Shown here one piece after another: positions 15,793-25,359 of a DNA stretch of 57,590 nt; within the stretch, counting starts at the first letter, position 1; each line of letters begins with the position of its first letter. The notes under the pieces were generated by a model that made no database searches, had not been told where the DNA came from, and saw nothing but the letters and a program-made list of their open reading frames with translations. The position numbers and the translations under genes are program-made. The DNA is taken from the NCBI RefSeq assembly GCF_039523795.1, contig NZ_BAAAFZ010000068.1, positions 1 to 57,590 on the forward strand. The letters run 5' to 3'. Source of the stretch: Craurococcus roseus. Lineage in GTDB: Bacteria > Pseudomonadota > Alphaproteobacteria > Acetobacterales > Acetobacteraceae.

Positions 15793-16239
15793 TTATCGAG
15801 GTGCCCTGGGCGGCTTGCGCGCCGCCAAAGCCTTGGCGGGCGCCATCCGCGTCTTCGCCGCCGCGCCGGAGGCCGCGCGTCGCGCTGGCGGCAATGCCGG
15901 CCTCGCCAATCCCAGCAGCGTGGCGGCCATGGTGCCGACCGTCGCCATGCTGCGGTCGTCGAGCCTGCCGACCAATCGGCCGATGTTGGTCCGCCGCACC
16001 GCCGTCACCTTCTCGACCATGAGGCTGCACGGCCGCGACAGGTTGTTGGCCGCGCCCGGCGCCACCGGAAGGCGCAGGAGCGGCGCCACGGTTGGGTCGG
16101 AAGTGAATGGCACCACCACTACGCTGTCGGTCCCGGCGAAGGCGTCGTCTTGCAGGACCAGCACCGGCCCGGGCTTGCCCGCATATTCGGACGATCGGTC
16201 GGCGGCCGTCCAAATCTCGCCCCGCTTCACTCCTCCCAC
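15793..16239 (-). CDS. MazF/PemK-family toxin (endoribonuclease)
   Basis: The protein has the MazF core: VKRGEIWTAA, GKPGPVLVLQDDAFAGTDSVVVVPFT, RLPVAPG, NNLSRPCSLMVEKVTAVRRTNIGRLVGRL. These include the beta-strand pattern and the basic/Ser residues of the RNA-cutting site. MazF toxins cleave mRNA at short motifs. The C-terminus is extended by about 40 Ala/Arg/Lys-rich residues. Two GTG starts are possible: 16239, or 16230, which overlaps the antitoxin stop as GTGA. It is co-transcribed behind the antitoxin gene. Confidence 0.9.
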   Translation of the reverse strand: MGGVKRGEIWTAADRSSEYAGKPGPVLVLQDDAFAGTDSVVVVPFTSDPTVAPLLRLPVAPGAANNLSRPCSLMVEKVTAVRRTNIGRLVGRLDDRSMATVGTMAATLLGLARPALPPARRAASGAAAKTRMAPAKALAARKPPRAPR

Positions 16240-16457
16240 GGACCCCAGACATCAGCCGACAGGGCTTCGACGAAAGCCATGTCGTCGTCCGCGTGCGGGC
16301 TGCGGGCCACCAGTTCGGACTGCCGCCGGGCCTCGGACACGAACTCCGGCGAGCGCACGTCCGGCACCCAGATCTGCACGGGGCGCAGGCCGCGCTCGTG
16401 GAGGCGTTGCCGGTGCCGCCGCACATCCTCACGGTTCTTGTTCGCCGGCCCGCCCAT
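16227..16457 (-). CDS. MazE-type antitoxin (DUF3018 family)
   Basis: The 76-aa protein contains RRHRQRLHERGLRPVQIWVPDVRSPEF and then EARRQSELVARSPHADDDMAFVEALS, the DUF3018 pattern of alphaproteobacterial antitoxins paired with MazF. It would bind and inhibit the downstream toxin and probably bind its own promoter. It is the first gene of the pair, with its stop overlapping the toxin start. The leader at 16458-16500 is AT-richer and could hold the promoter; TTACATGTAA there (16487-16496) is a perfect 10-bp palindrome and a candidate operator. Confidence 0.85.
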   Translation of the reverse strand: MGGPANKNREDVRRHRQRLHERGLRPVQIWVPDVRSPEFVSEARRQSELVARSPHADDDMAFVEALSADVWGPWEE

Positions 16458-16486
16458 CTGCCGCGCCGCCCTTAGGTCTTACATGT

Positions 16487-16496
16487 AAGGTAATCG
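16487..16496. promoter_or_regulatory. Palindrome upstream of the antitoxin gene
   Basis: TTACATGTAA is a perfect 10-bp palindrome about 30 bp upstream of the antitoxin start. It is a plausible operator for self-repression by the toxin-antitoxin complex. Confidence 0.4.
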
Positions 16497-16544
16497 TTTC
16501 TAGCCCGTCGGGCAAGGCCGAGGCGGCGGCTCGCGGCCGCGTTC

Positions 16545-17516
16545 CTACGGCAGCAGCACCGTACTCCCCGTCGTCCTCCGCCCTTCCAACGCCCGGTGCG
16601 CCTCGGCAGCGTCCTTCAGCGCGTAGGTCTGGTTGACCATGATCTTCACCGCGCCGCTCTTCACCACCTCGAACAGCTCCGCCGCCGTCGCTTCCAGGTC
16701 CTCGCGCTTCGCCGTGTAGGTGTTGAGCGTCGGCCGGGTCACGTAGAGCGAGCCCTTGGCGGCCAGCACGCCGAGGTCGGGGATGGACACCGGGCCGGAG
16801 GCGTTGCCGTAGCTCACCATCAGCCCGAACGGCTGGAGGCAGTCGAGCGAGGTCGTGAAGGTGTCGCGGCCGACGCTGTCGTACACCACCGGCACCATGG
16901 CGCCGCCGGTGATCTGCTTCACCCGCGCCGGGATGTCCTCGCTCGTCAGCAGCGCGTGCTCGGCGCCGTGCGCCTTGACCAGCTCCGCCTTTTCCGGCGT
17001 CGAGACCACGCCGATGACCGTGGCGCCGAGGTGCTTGGCCCATTGGCAGAGGATCAGGCCGACGCCGCCGGCGGCCGCGTGGACCAGGATGGTCTCGCCC
17101 TTCTCGACCTTGTGGCAGCGGCGGATCAGGAACTGCGCCGTCATGCCCTGGAGCATCATCGCCGCGGCCTGCTTCGCGTCCACGCCGTCCGGGATCTTCA
17201 CGAGCTTCTCGGCGGGGACGCTGCGCGCTTCCGCGTAGGCGCCGAGCGCGCCGGCGTAGGCCACGCGGTCGCCCGGCTTCACGCCGTTGACGCCCTGCCC
17301 CACCGCCTCCACCACGCCCGCGCCCTCCATGCCGATGGTCACGGGCATGGACGGGGCCTTGTAGAGGCCGGTGCGGAAGTAGACGTCGATGTAGTTGAGG
17401 CCCACCGCCTCGTGCCGCACCAGCGCCTCGCCCGGCTTGGGCTCCGGCTTCGGGATCTCCTCCCAGACCAGCTTCTCGGGGCCGCCGTGCTCGTGGACTC
17501 GGATGGCGTGGATCAT
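16545..17516 (-). CDS. NADPH:quinone oxidoreductase (zeta-crystallin-like MDR)
   Basis: The 323-aa medium-chain dehydrogenase/reductase lacks zinc ligands. Motifs include HEAVGLNYIDVYFRTGLY, PVTIGMEGAGVVEAVG, the nucleotide-binding VHAAAGGVGLILCQWAKHLGATVIG and YDSVG. These match quinone oxidoreductase (Qor), which transfers one electron from NADPH to quinones in the cytosol. The ATG start lies inside the upstream ogt stop codon (ATGA), so the two genes are coupled. Confidence 0.93.
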   Translation of the reverse strand: MIHAIRVHEHGGPEKLVWEEIPKPEPKPGEALVRHEAVGLNYIDVYFRTGLYKAPSMPVTIGMEGAGVVEAVGQGVNGVKPGDRVAYAGALGAYAEARSVPAEKLVKIPDGVDAKQAAAMMLQGMTAQFLIRRCHKVEKGETILVHAAAGGVGLILCQWAKHLGATVIGVVSTPEKAELVKAHGAEHALLTSEDIPARVKQITGGAMVPVVYDSVGRDTFTTSLDCLQPFGLMVSYGNASGPVSIPDLGVLAAKGSLYVTRPTLNTYTAKREDLEATAAELFEVVKSGAVKIMVNQTYALKDAAEAHRALEGRRTTGSTVLLP

Positions 17517-18004
17517 AGTAGGTGTCCCTTGAGGGGCCGCCCCCGCAGGGCGCGCCGTTCGAGGTCGAGCAGGTAGCGCTTGGTCGCTTGGCCCTCGGCG
17601 CCGGAGTAGCCGCCGAGCGAGCCGTCCGCCGCCACCACGCGGTGGCAGGGGATCAGGATGGGTATGGGGTTGGCGCCGTTGGCGCCGCCGATCGCGCGGG
17701 CAGAGGCGCAGCCCACCCCCCGCGCGACGTCGAGGTAGGACCGGGTCTCGCCGGGCGGGATGCGCCGCAGCGCCTCCCAGACGCGCCTGCGGAAGGGCGT
17801 GCCGTGCGGCGCCAGCGGCAGGCCGTCGAAGCCCTCGCCGGCGTCGGCGCCGTCGAAGTAGTCCTGGAGCGCCGCGGCCGCCCGGCGGAGCAGCGGCGTT
17901 TCCTCGCGGTCGCGCCCGCGGCCCCAATCGAGCGCGACGATGGCGCCGTCCTCCTCCGAGAGGGTGACGTCGCCGAGCGGGGTCAGGAGGGAGAGTTGCG
18001 GCAT
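17513..18004 (-). CDS. ogt: Methylated-DNA--protein-cysteine methyltransferase
   Basis: The 163-aa protein has the active-site segment PIPILIPCHRVVAADGSLGGY (acceptor Cys in PCHR). An RIPPGETRSYLDVA helix-turn-helix recognition region and the Asn-rich GGANGANP precede it. It removes alkyl groups from O6-alkylguanine by irreversible transfer to itself. The ATG at 18004 gives the standard N-terminus; an upstream GTG at 18040 would add 12 residues. The stop overlaps the quinone reductase start. Confidence 0.92.
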   Translation of the reverse strand: MPQLSLLTPLGDVTLSEEDGAIVALDWGRGRDREETPLLRRAAAALQDYFDGADAGEGFDGLPLAPHGTPFRRRVWEALRRIPPGETRSYLDVARGVGCASARAIGGANGANPIPILIPCHRVVAADGSLGGYSGAEGQATKRYLLDLERRALRGRPLKGHLL

Positions 18005-18056
18005 GAACTCTGGGAAAGCTTCGCGGGCGGGATGCCACACCCGCCGCCCCGCATCG

Positions 18057-20141
18057 TCAAGCGGGGGCGGCGGCCGGGGCCGGTGGCGCCGCCGCCGGAC
18101 GCGCCAGAGCGGCGACGAGCGCCGCCGGGTCGGTCACCGGCAGCGAGCACACGCCGCCGCGGCACACGTAGGCCGTCGGGGCGCCCCCGATCGCGCCTTT
18201 TCCGGCGGCGGGGTGGTCCGGCGGCAGCGCGTCCGGGGCGGCGGTGCGCAGCAGCGCCACCGCCGGGTCGGGGTGCGCGAGCGCGGTCCGGGCCAAGGCC
18301 TCGACGGCCGGGTCGCCCGGTGGGCCGACCACCACGACCGCCGCCGCTTCCGCGAGCAGGTCGGAGGCGGCGAGCAGCCCCGGCATGGCGGCCAGCGCGT
18401 CGCCGCTGCCGGCGAAGGCGCCGATCGTGTTCTCCGCGGCGCGGCGCCAACGCTCGTCGCCGGTCAGGTGGAAGAGCCGTGCCTGCACCTCCGCCATGAT
18501 GCCGTTGCCGGAGGGGGTGGCGTTGTCGCCCGCGGTGCGGCCGCGCACCGGCACGTCGCCGGCGTCGTCGGCCGAGGTGAAATAGCCGCCGCCCTGCGGC
18601 GCGGCGAAGTGACGCTCCACCGCCTCCGCCCATTGGGCGGCGCGGCGCAGGTAACGGTCCTCCCCCGTCGCCTCGAACAGCGCCAGCGCGGCGCGGGCCA
18701 TGGCGGCGTGGTCCTCCAGCAAGCCGGCGGCCGAGGCCTGGCCGTGGCGCAGCGCGTGCATCAGGCGCCCGTCCGGCGCCGCCATGCGCGTGGCGACGGT
18801 GTCGAAGGCGCGCCGGGCGGCGTCGAGCCAGTCCGGGCGGGCGAACACGGCGGCGGCGCGGGCAAGCGCGGCGACCGCGAGGCCGTTCCAGTCGGCCAGC
18901 ACCTTGTCGTCGCGCCCGGGCGGGACGCGCTTGGCGCGGGCCTCGAACAGCTTGGCGCGGCAGCGGGCGAGCGCCGCTTCTTCGGCTTCGCCCAGGAAGT
19001 CCGGCCGTTGGCGGCGGTTCAGGATGACCTTGCCTTCCCAATTGCCGGCCGCGTCCACGTCGTAGGTTTCGCTGAACAGCACACTGTCCTGCCCGAGCAG
19101 CGCGTCCACCTCGTCCGCGGCCCAGACGTAGAACTTGCCCTCCTCGCCTTCGCTGTCGGCGTCGAGGCTGGAGGCGAAGGCGTCGCCGTCCTCCGTGGCC
19201 GCCATCTCGCGCAGCAGCCAGCCGACCGTCTCCTCCGCGCGCCGCGCGTAGGGCCAGTCGGGCCGCGCGGCGTGGGCGAAGGCGAGCAGTTCCAGGATCT
19301 GCGCGTTGTCGTAGAGCATCTTCTCGAAGTGCGGCACGAGCCAGATGGCGTCCACGCTGTAGCGCGCGTAGCCGCCGCCGAGGTGGTCGTAGATGCCGCC
19401 CTGGCTCATGCGCCGGAGCAGCAGTTCCACCACCTCGGCGCAGGCCGGCTGGCCGAGGCGGAAGCGCATCTGCCACAGGAAGCGGAAGATCGGCGGGTTG
19501 GGGAACTTGGGCGCGCCGCCGAGGCCGCCTTCCGCGGCGTCCGTCGCGCGCACCAAGCCGAGCGCCACCTTCTCTATCGTCTCGGCGCTCGGCAGCGGCC
19601 CCGGCGCCGCGGCGGCCATGCGGGCGAGCGCGCCGCGCAGCGCCGCGACGTTCTGCGCCACCTTGCCCTCCTCGGCCTGGTACGCGGCGGAGATGCCTCC
19701 CAGCACCTGGCGGAAGGAGGGCCGGCCGTAGCGCGGCTCAGGCGGGAAGTAGGTGCCGCCCCAGAAGGGTTCGCCCTCCGGCGTCAGGAACATGGTGAGC
19801 GGCCAGCCGCCCTGTTCGCCGAGCAGGTGCAGCGCGTTCATGTAGAGCGCGTCGATGTCCGGCCGTTCTTCCCGGTCCACCTTGATGTTGACGAAGCGCT
19901 CGTTCATCAGCGCCGCCGTTTCCGGGTCCTCGAAGGACTCGTGCGCCATGACGTGGCACCAGTGGCAAGCGGCGTAGCCCACCGAGAGCAGGATCGGCTT
20001 GCCGGCGGCCTTGGCCTCGGCCAGCGCCTCCGCGCCCCAGGGACGCCAATGCACCGGGTTGTCGGCGTGCTGGAGCAGGTAGGGCGAGGACGCGCGGCGC
20101 AGCAGGTTCTCCGGCGGGAAAGGCGCTGGGGTGTCTGGCAT
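18057..20141 (-). CDS. DUF255 thioredoxin-fold protein (YyaL/SSP411 family)
   Basis: The 694-aa protein begins with NLLRRASSPYLLQHADNPVHWRPWG and has a CHWC redox motif in GYAACHWCHVMAHESFED. It then has NIKVDREERPDID and GGWPLTMFLTPEGEPFWGGTYFPPEPRYG. The rest is a long alpha-helical region like six-hairpin glycosidases (GGGYARYSVDAIWLVPHFEKMLYDNAQ). The family is widespread but its biochemical role is unsettled. A Cys pair also occurs near the C-terminus (VCRGGVCSLP). It diverges from the ferredoxin gene across a ~110-bp spacer. Confidence 0.92.
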   Translation of the reverse strand: MPDTPAPFPPENLLRRASSPYLLQHADNPVHWRPWGAEALAEAKAAGKPILLSVGYAACHWCHVMAHESFEDPETAALMNERFVNIKVDREERPDIDALYMNALHLLGEQGGWPLTMFLTPEGEPFWGGTYFPPEPRYGRPSFRQVLGGISAAYQAEEGKVAQNVAALRGALARMAAAAPGPLPSAETIEKVALGLVRATDAAEGGLGGAPKFPNPPIFRFLWQMRFRLGQPACAEVVELLLRRMSQGGIYDHLGGGYARYSVDAIWLVPHFEKMLYDNAQILELLAFAHAARPDWPYARRAEETVGWLLREMAATEDGDAFASSLDADSEGEEGKFYVWAADEVDALLGQDSVLFSETYDVDAAGNWEGKVILNRRQRPDFLGEAEEAALARCRAKLFEARAKRVPPGRDDKVLADWNGLAVAALARAAAVFARPDWLDAARRAFDTVATRMAAPDGRLMHALRHGQASAAGLLEDHAAMARAALALFEATGEDRYLRRAAQWAEAVERHFAAPQGGGYFTSADDAGDVPVRGRTAGDNATPSGNGIMAEVQARLFHLTGDERWRRAAENTIGAFAGSGDALAAMPGLLAASDLLAEAAAVVVVGPPGDPAVEALARTALAHPDPAVALLRTAAPDALPPDHPAAGKGAIGGAPTAYVCRGGVCSLPVTDPAALVAALARPAAAPPAPAAAPA

Positions 20142-20251
20142 GGCGGCGGTGACCCTGGCCGGGGTGGGGCGAGGCCGCTAGATGGGTGGCGCGGGGACGC
20201 GTTGCACCGGTCCCGCCGAGAATGCGCCGAGCCGGCGCCGGAGATGGCACC

Positions 20252-20608
20252 GTGACCGCTGAAGCCGACCCGCCGCCCTTCTTCCGGGCGCACGTCTTCG
20301 TCTGCTGCAACCGCCGGCCGGACGGGCACCGCCGCGGCAGTTGCGCCGCCCGCGGCAGCGAACGCTTGCGCGACTACATGAAGGCGCGCGCGAAGGAACT
20401 CGGCCTGGAGGGCGTGCGGGTGAACATGGCCGGCTGCCTGGACCGCTGCGAGTTCGGGCCGACGGTGGTGGTCTACCCGGAAGGCGTCTGGTACCGGGCC
20501 GAGACGACGGAGGACATCGACGAGATTCTCTCGGCGCACCTCCGGGAAAGCGGGCGCGCGCGCCGCCTGATGCTGACCGAGCGGGACGTCGCGCCGCCCA
20601 AGGCTTGA
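20252..20608 (+). CDS. Thioredoxin-like [2Fe-2S] ferredoxin
   Basis: The 118-aa protein has the cluster-ligand pattern of thioredoxin-like ferredoxins: HVFVCCNRR..., SCAARG, then VNMAGCLDRCEFGPTVVVYPEGVWY. The fold would bind one [2Fe-2S] cluster and could pass electrons to an unidentified partner. A GTG start at 20252 is chosen; an ATG at 20222 would add ten residues. It immediately precedes mnmE, with a 10-bp gap, and may share its transcript. Confidence 0.88.
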   Translation: MTAEADPPPFFRAHVFVCCNRRPDGHRRGSCAARGSERLRDYMKARAKELGLEGVRVNMAGCLDRCEFGPTVVVYPEGVWYRAETTEDIDEILSAHLRESGRARRLMLTERDVAPPKA

Positions 20609-20618
20609 GGCGGCTCCG

Positions 20619-21956
20619 GTGCGGCAACAAGGATTATCATCCTATAAAGACGCGATCTTCGCGCTTGCGTCCGGCGCCGGCCGCGCCGCGGTGGCGGTGG
20701 TGCGCCTGTCCGGCTCCGGCACCGGAGAAGCCGTGCGCCGCTTGGCCGGATCGCTGCCGGCGCCCCGCACGGCCTCGTTGAAGCGCCTGCGCCATCCGGA
20801 CAGCGGCGAAACGCTAGACCGCGCCCTGGTGCTCTGGTTCCCCGCCCCGAGCAGCTACACCGGCGAGGACTGCGCCGAACTGCACCTGCACGGCGGCCCC
20901 GCCGTGATCGCCGGGGTGGCGGACGCCCTGGTCGCGGCCGGCACGCGCCCGGCCGAACCCGGGGAGTTCACCCGGCGCGCCTTCGTCCACGGCAAGATGG
21001 ACCTCACCGCCGCGGAGGGCATCGCCGACCTGATCGCGGCGGAAACCGCCGCCCAGCGCCGCCAGGCCCTGCACCAAGCCGAAGGCGCCTTGGCCTCGCT
21101 TTACGAAGGATGGACGAGGCGGCTGACCGGCCTGCTCGCGCGGCAGGAAGCCTTCATCGAGTTCGAGACGGAAGACCTGCCGTCCGATCTGGACGCGGCG
21201 GTGGGCCGTGCCGCGGCGGCGCTCCGGGCGGAGATGGAAGCGCACCTCGCGGACGGCGGGCGCGGCGAGCGGCTGCGCGAAGGCTTGGTGGCGGCGATCC
21301 TGGGGGCGCCGAACGCCGGCAAGTCGTCGCTCCTGAACGCCTTGGTCGGCCGGGACGCCGCCATCGTCTCGGCGCGGGCCGGCACGACGCGCGACGTGGT
21401 GGAAGCGCGGCTCGACCTGGGCGGCGTGCCGGTCACCTTGGCCGACACGGCCGGGTTGCGCGAAGCCTCGGACGAGATCGAGGCCGAGGGCGTGCGCCGC
21501 GCCCTGCTCCGCGCCGAGTCCGCGGACTTGCGCCTGCTCGTCTTCGCCGCCGACTCGCCGCCGGACGCCGAAACGCTGGCCCTGGTGGCCCCGGGCGCCC
21601 TGGTGGTCGCCAACAAGACCGACCTCACCCCAGCGCCGGCCGCGATCGGCGGCGTCGCGCCCATCTCCGTCTCCGTCCGGACCGGCGCCGGCCTCGCGGC
21701 CTTGCAGGAGGCCCTCGCCGCGGTGGCGCGGGATCTGGCGAGGCCGGAAGCCACGGCCCCGATCACCCGGGGCCGGCACCGGGCGGCGGTGCGGGACGCC
21801 GCCGCGCGCTTGGCCGAACTCGACGGCGCGGGACTGCCCGAACTCCGGGCCGAGTGCCTCCGCGCCGCTTCGGCGGCCCTCGGGCGGATCACCGGGAGAG
21901 TAGGAGTGGAAGCGGTGCTGGACGCCGTGTTCCGGGAGTTCTGCATAGGCAAGTGA
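20619..21956 (+). CDS. mnmE: tRNA modification GTPase MnmE
   Basis: The 445-aa protein has an N-terminal formyl-THF-binding domain (SGAGRAAVAVVRLSG, SYTGEDCAELHLHGG, RRAFVHGKMDLTAAEGIADLIAAET). Its GTPase domain shows G1 GAPNAGKSSLLN, G3 DTAGLR and G4 NKTD, and it ends with the invariant CIGK. With MnmG it makes the cmnm5 group on wobble U34 of certain tRNAs. A GTG start is used. Length is near the 454 aa of E. coli. Confidence 0.97.
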   Translation: MRQQGLSSYKDAIFALASGAGRAAVAVVRLSGSGTGEAVRRLAGSLPAPRTASLKRLRHPDSGETLDRALVLWFPAPSSYTGEDCAELHLHGGPAVIAGVADALVAAGTRPAEPGEFTRRAFVHGKMDLTAAEGIADLIAAETAAQRRQALHQAEGALASLYEGWTRRLTGLLARQEAFIEFETEDLPSDLDAAVGRAAAALRAEMEAHLADGGRGERLREGLVAAILGAPNAGKSSLLNALVGRDAAIVSARAGTTRDVVEARLDLGGVPVTLADTAGLREASDEIEAEGVRRALLRAESADLRLLVFAADSPPDAETLALVAPGALVVANKTDLTPAPAAIGGVAPISVSVRTGAGLAALQEALAAVARDLARPEATAPITRGRHRAAVRDAAARLAELDGAGLPELRAECLRAASAALGRITGRVGVEAVLDAVFREFCIGK

Positions 21957-22036
21957 GGCCGCCGCGCCGGCGCCGCACGTCTTCCCGTCCGGCGACCGGC
22001 TGGCGCACGCACCCCCGCATCCCCTAATTGGCGCCT

Positions 22037-23887
22037 ATGCACGACGAGACGTGGGACGTGGTGGTGGTCGGCGGCGGGCACGCCGGCTGCGAGGCGGCGG
22101 CGGCGGCCGCCCGGTGCGGCGCGCGGACGTTGTTGCTCACCCACCGGCTGGACACCGTGGGGGAGATGTCCTGCAACCCCGCCATCGGCGGCGTCGGCAA
22201 GGGGCACCTCGTCCGCGAGATCGACGCGCTCGACGGCATCATGGGCCGCGCCGCCGACGCCGCGGGCATCCACTTCAAGTTGCTGAACCGCAGCAAAGGA
22301 CCGGCGGTCCGCGGCCCCCGCGCCCAAGCGGACCGCAGGCTCTACCGCGCTGCGGTGCAATCCCTGCTCCGGGAGACGCCGGACCTCGCCGTGCGGGCGG
22401 ACGCCGCCGAGACTCTGCTCCTCGGGCCGGGCAATACGGTGGTCGGCGTCGGGACGGCATCCGGCCGCCGCGTCGCCGCCGGCGCGGTGGTGATCACCAC
22501 GGGCACCTTCCTGCGCGGCGAGATCCACATCGGCGACAAGCGTGTGCCCGCCGGGAGGGCGGGCGAAGCGCCGGCGCTGGGGCTCGCCGACGCCCTCCGG
22601 CGCCTGGGCCTGCCGCTCGGCCGCATGAAGACCGGAACCCCGCCCCGGCTGGACGGGCGGACGGTGGCGTGGTCCTCGCTCGAATCCCAACCGGGCGACG
22701 ACCCGCCCGAGCCGTTCTCGTTCCTGACGGAGCGGATCGGAAACCGGCAGGTGGCCTGCGCCATCACCGCCACCACGCCGGCCACGCACGCCATCATCCG
22801 GGACAACCTGCACCGGAGCGCGGCCTACGGCGGCGGCATCGAAGGGCGCGGGCCGCGCTACTGCCCCTCGGTCGAAGACAAGGTGGTGCGCTTCGCCGAA
22901 CGTGAGCGGCACCGGATCTTCCTGGAACCCGAGGGCCTCGACGACCACACGGTGTACCCGAACGGCATTTCCACGAGCTTGCCCGAGGAGGTGCAAGCGC
23001 GCGTCGTCGCTTCCATCCCCGGTTTGGAGGACGCGCGGATCCTGCGGCCGGGCTACGCCATTGAGTACGACCACGTGGACCCGCGTTGCCTGGACCCGAC
23101 GCTGGAGGTGCGCGCCGCCAAAGGCCTGTTCCTCGCCGGGCAGATCAACGGCACCACGGGGTACGAGGAAGCCGCGGCGCAAGGCTTGATGGCCGGGCTG
23201 AACGCGGCGCGGCGCGCCGGCGCCGACACCCCTGACCGGGTGCTCGGTCGCGCCGAAGCCTACATCGGGGTGCTGGTGGACGACTTGGTGCTGCAGGGCG
23301 TGACCGAGCCCTACCGCATGTTGACCGCCCGATCCGAGTTCCGCCTCGCCCTGCGGGCCGACAACGCCGTCTCGCGGCTCGGCGATCGAGGAGTCGTCTG
23401 GGGGTGCGTGGGCGCGGCACGGGCGAGCGCGCAGAAGGCCCACCTGGACGGGTTGGCTGCCGCTCGTCGGTTGGCCCGGCGCGACGGGGCTTCGCCGGCG
23501 CGGTACTCGGCACAGGGCATAGCGATCAACCAAGACGGCCGCTGGCGCAGCGCTTTCGAGACAATGGGTTTGGCTTCGACGCCCACGAACGCGCTGCCGC
23601 GCTTGTTTCCTTGGTTGGCGGAGTTCGGACCGAAGGTGCTGGACGAGCTTTCGGCGGAAGCGCTGTACGAACCCTACTTGGCCCGGCAGGCCGAGAGCCT
23701 CCGCGCGTTGCAAGCGGAGGAGAAGTTGGTCGTGCCGGAGGGCCTGGATTTCTCGGCCGTGCCTGGGCTGTCTCTGGAAATGCGCCAGCGGTTGGATGCG
23801 GCGAAACCGTCCAACCTGGGCGCGGCATCGCGGGTGCCCGGCGTGACGCCGGCGGCGCTCGCTGCCCTGGCCGTGCATCTCAGGTGA
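22037..23887 (+). CDS. mnmG: tRNA uridine 5-carboxymethylaminomethyl modification enzyme MnmG
   Basis: The 616-aa FAD protein has the dinucleotide motif VVVVGGGHAGCEAA and SCNPAIGGVGKGHLVREIDALDG. It also has the tRNA-binding KTGTPPRLDGRT, CPSVEDKVVRF and NGTTGYEEAAAQGLMAG. It pairs with MnmE. Start at ATG 22037; a TTG three codons earlier is less likely. The last ~60 residues match the helical C-terminal domain (FSAVPGLSLEMRQRLDAAKP...VPGVTPAALAAL). Confidence 0.97.
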   Translation: MHDETWDVVVVGGGHAGCEAAAAAARCGARTLLLTHRLDTVGEMSCNPAIGGVGKGHLVREIDALDGIMGRAADAAGIHFKLLNRSKGPAVRGPRAQADRRLYRAAVQSLLRETPDLAVRADAAETLLLGPGNTVVGVGTASGRRVAAGAVVITTGTFLRGEIHIGDKRVPAGRAGEAPALGLADALRRLGLPLGRMKTGTPPRLDGRTVAWSSLESQPGDDPPEPFSFLTERIGNRQVACAITATTPATHAIIRDNLHRSAAYGGGIEGRGPRYCPSVEDKVVRFAERERHRIFLEPEGLDDHTVYPNGISTSLPEEVQARVVASIPGLEDARILRPGYAIEYDHVDPRCLDPTLEVRAAKGLFLAGQINGTTGYEEAAAQGLMAGLNAARRAGADTPDRVLGRAEAYIGVLVDDLVLQGVTEPYRMLTARSEFRLALRADNAVSRLGDRGVVWGCVGAARASAQKAHLDGLAAARRLARRDGASPARYSAQGIAINQDGRWRSAFETMGLASTPTNALPRLFPWLAEFGPKVLDELSAEALYEPYLARQAESLRALQAEEKLVVPEGLDFSAVPGLSLEMRQRLDAAKPSNLGAASRVPGVTPAALAALAVHLR

Positions 23888-23900
23888 GCGTGGCGTTGAC

Positions 23901-24533
23901 GTGTTTCACGTGAAACCGGACGAGGGCGAACTCGGCTTTCCTGTTTCACGTGAAACAACGGAGAAGCTCCGGAGCTTCGTCGATCTGCTCTTGCGTTGGA
24001 ACAGACGCGTGAACCTCGTCAGCACACGATCGGCAGAGGAGGTTTGGCAACGGCACATTGTAGACTCCCTACAATTGCTGCCCCTCCTGCCGGAGACCGC
24101 CTCTAACGCGCTGGTGGATATCGGCTCCGGCGCCGGCTTCCCGGGAATGGTGCTCGCTGTGGCCACCGGTCGAGGGGTCGACCTTGTCGAGGCCGACAAG
24201 CGCAAAGCCGCGTTTCTGGTCGAAACCGCCGCACGGCTCGACCTGCGTGGGGTCAGAGTCCATGCCAAGCGCATCGAGGACACGAAGCTCCCGAGAACCG
24301 AACTCCTCACCGCCCGCGCCCTCGCCCCGCTGCCGGTGCTGCTGCATCACGCCCGGGCCCTCCTCGCTCCGGGCGGCACGGCCCTGTTCCCGAAGGGCCG
24401 AACCGCCGAGGAGGAATTGACGGCGGCCTCCCGCGACTGGATTATGCGCGTGGAGCGCTTCCAGAGCCGCACCGACCCCGCTTCCACCATACTCAGAATC
24501 AGCGAGATCCGCCCTGTCGGTTCCGAAGCCTGA
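23901..24533 (+). CDS. rsmG: 16S rRNA (guanine527-N7)-methyltransferase RsmG
   Basis: The 210-aa SAM-dependent methyltransferase has LVDIGSGAGFPGMVLA (SAM motif I), VEADKRKAAFL and ARALAPLPVLLHHA. It methylates G527 of 16S rRNA. The reading starts at GTG 23901 and begins FHVKP, because the start overlaps a parS site; a second parS encodes VSRETT at residues 15-20. The coding need of parS therefore fixes part of the protein N-terminus. This placement of parS in the gidB region is common near alphaproteobacterial origins. Confidence 0.95.
   Translation: MFHVKPDEGELGFPVSRETTEKLRSFVDLLLRWNRRVNLVSTRSAEEVWQRHIVDSLQLLPLLPETASNALVDIGSGAGFPGMVLAVATGRGVDLVEADKRKAAFLVETAARLDLRGVRVHAKRIEDTKLPRTELLTARALAPLPVLLHHARALLAPGGTALFPKGRTAEEELTAASRDWIMRVERFQSRTDPASTILRISEIRPVGSEA
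23902..23917. promoter_or_regulatory. parS: parS centromere site 1
   Basis: TGTTTCACGTGAAACC matches the parS palindrome TGTTTCACGTGAAACA in 15 of 16 positions. ParB binds such sites and spreads to build the partition complex. It overlaps the rsmG start codon. Confidence 0.92.
23942..23957. promoter_or_regulatory. parS: parS centromere site 2
   Basis: TGTTTCACGTGAAACA is a perfect parS palindrome, 40 bp downstream of site 1 and in the same reading register shift within rsmG. It is 0.6 kb from parA and about 16.5 kb from the oriC candidate. Confidence 0.97.
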
Positions 24534-24561
24534 CCGCGCCGCCGCGCCGCCGCCGCCGCGC

Positions 24562-25355
<794 letters not shown>

Positions 25356-25359
<4 letters not shown>

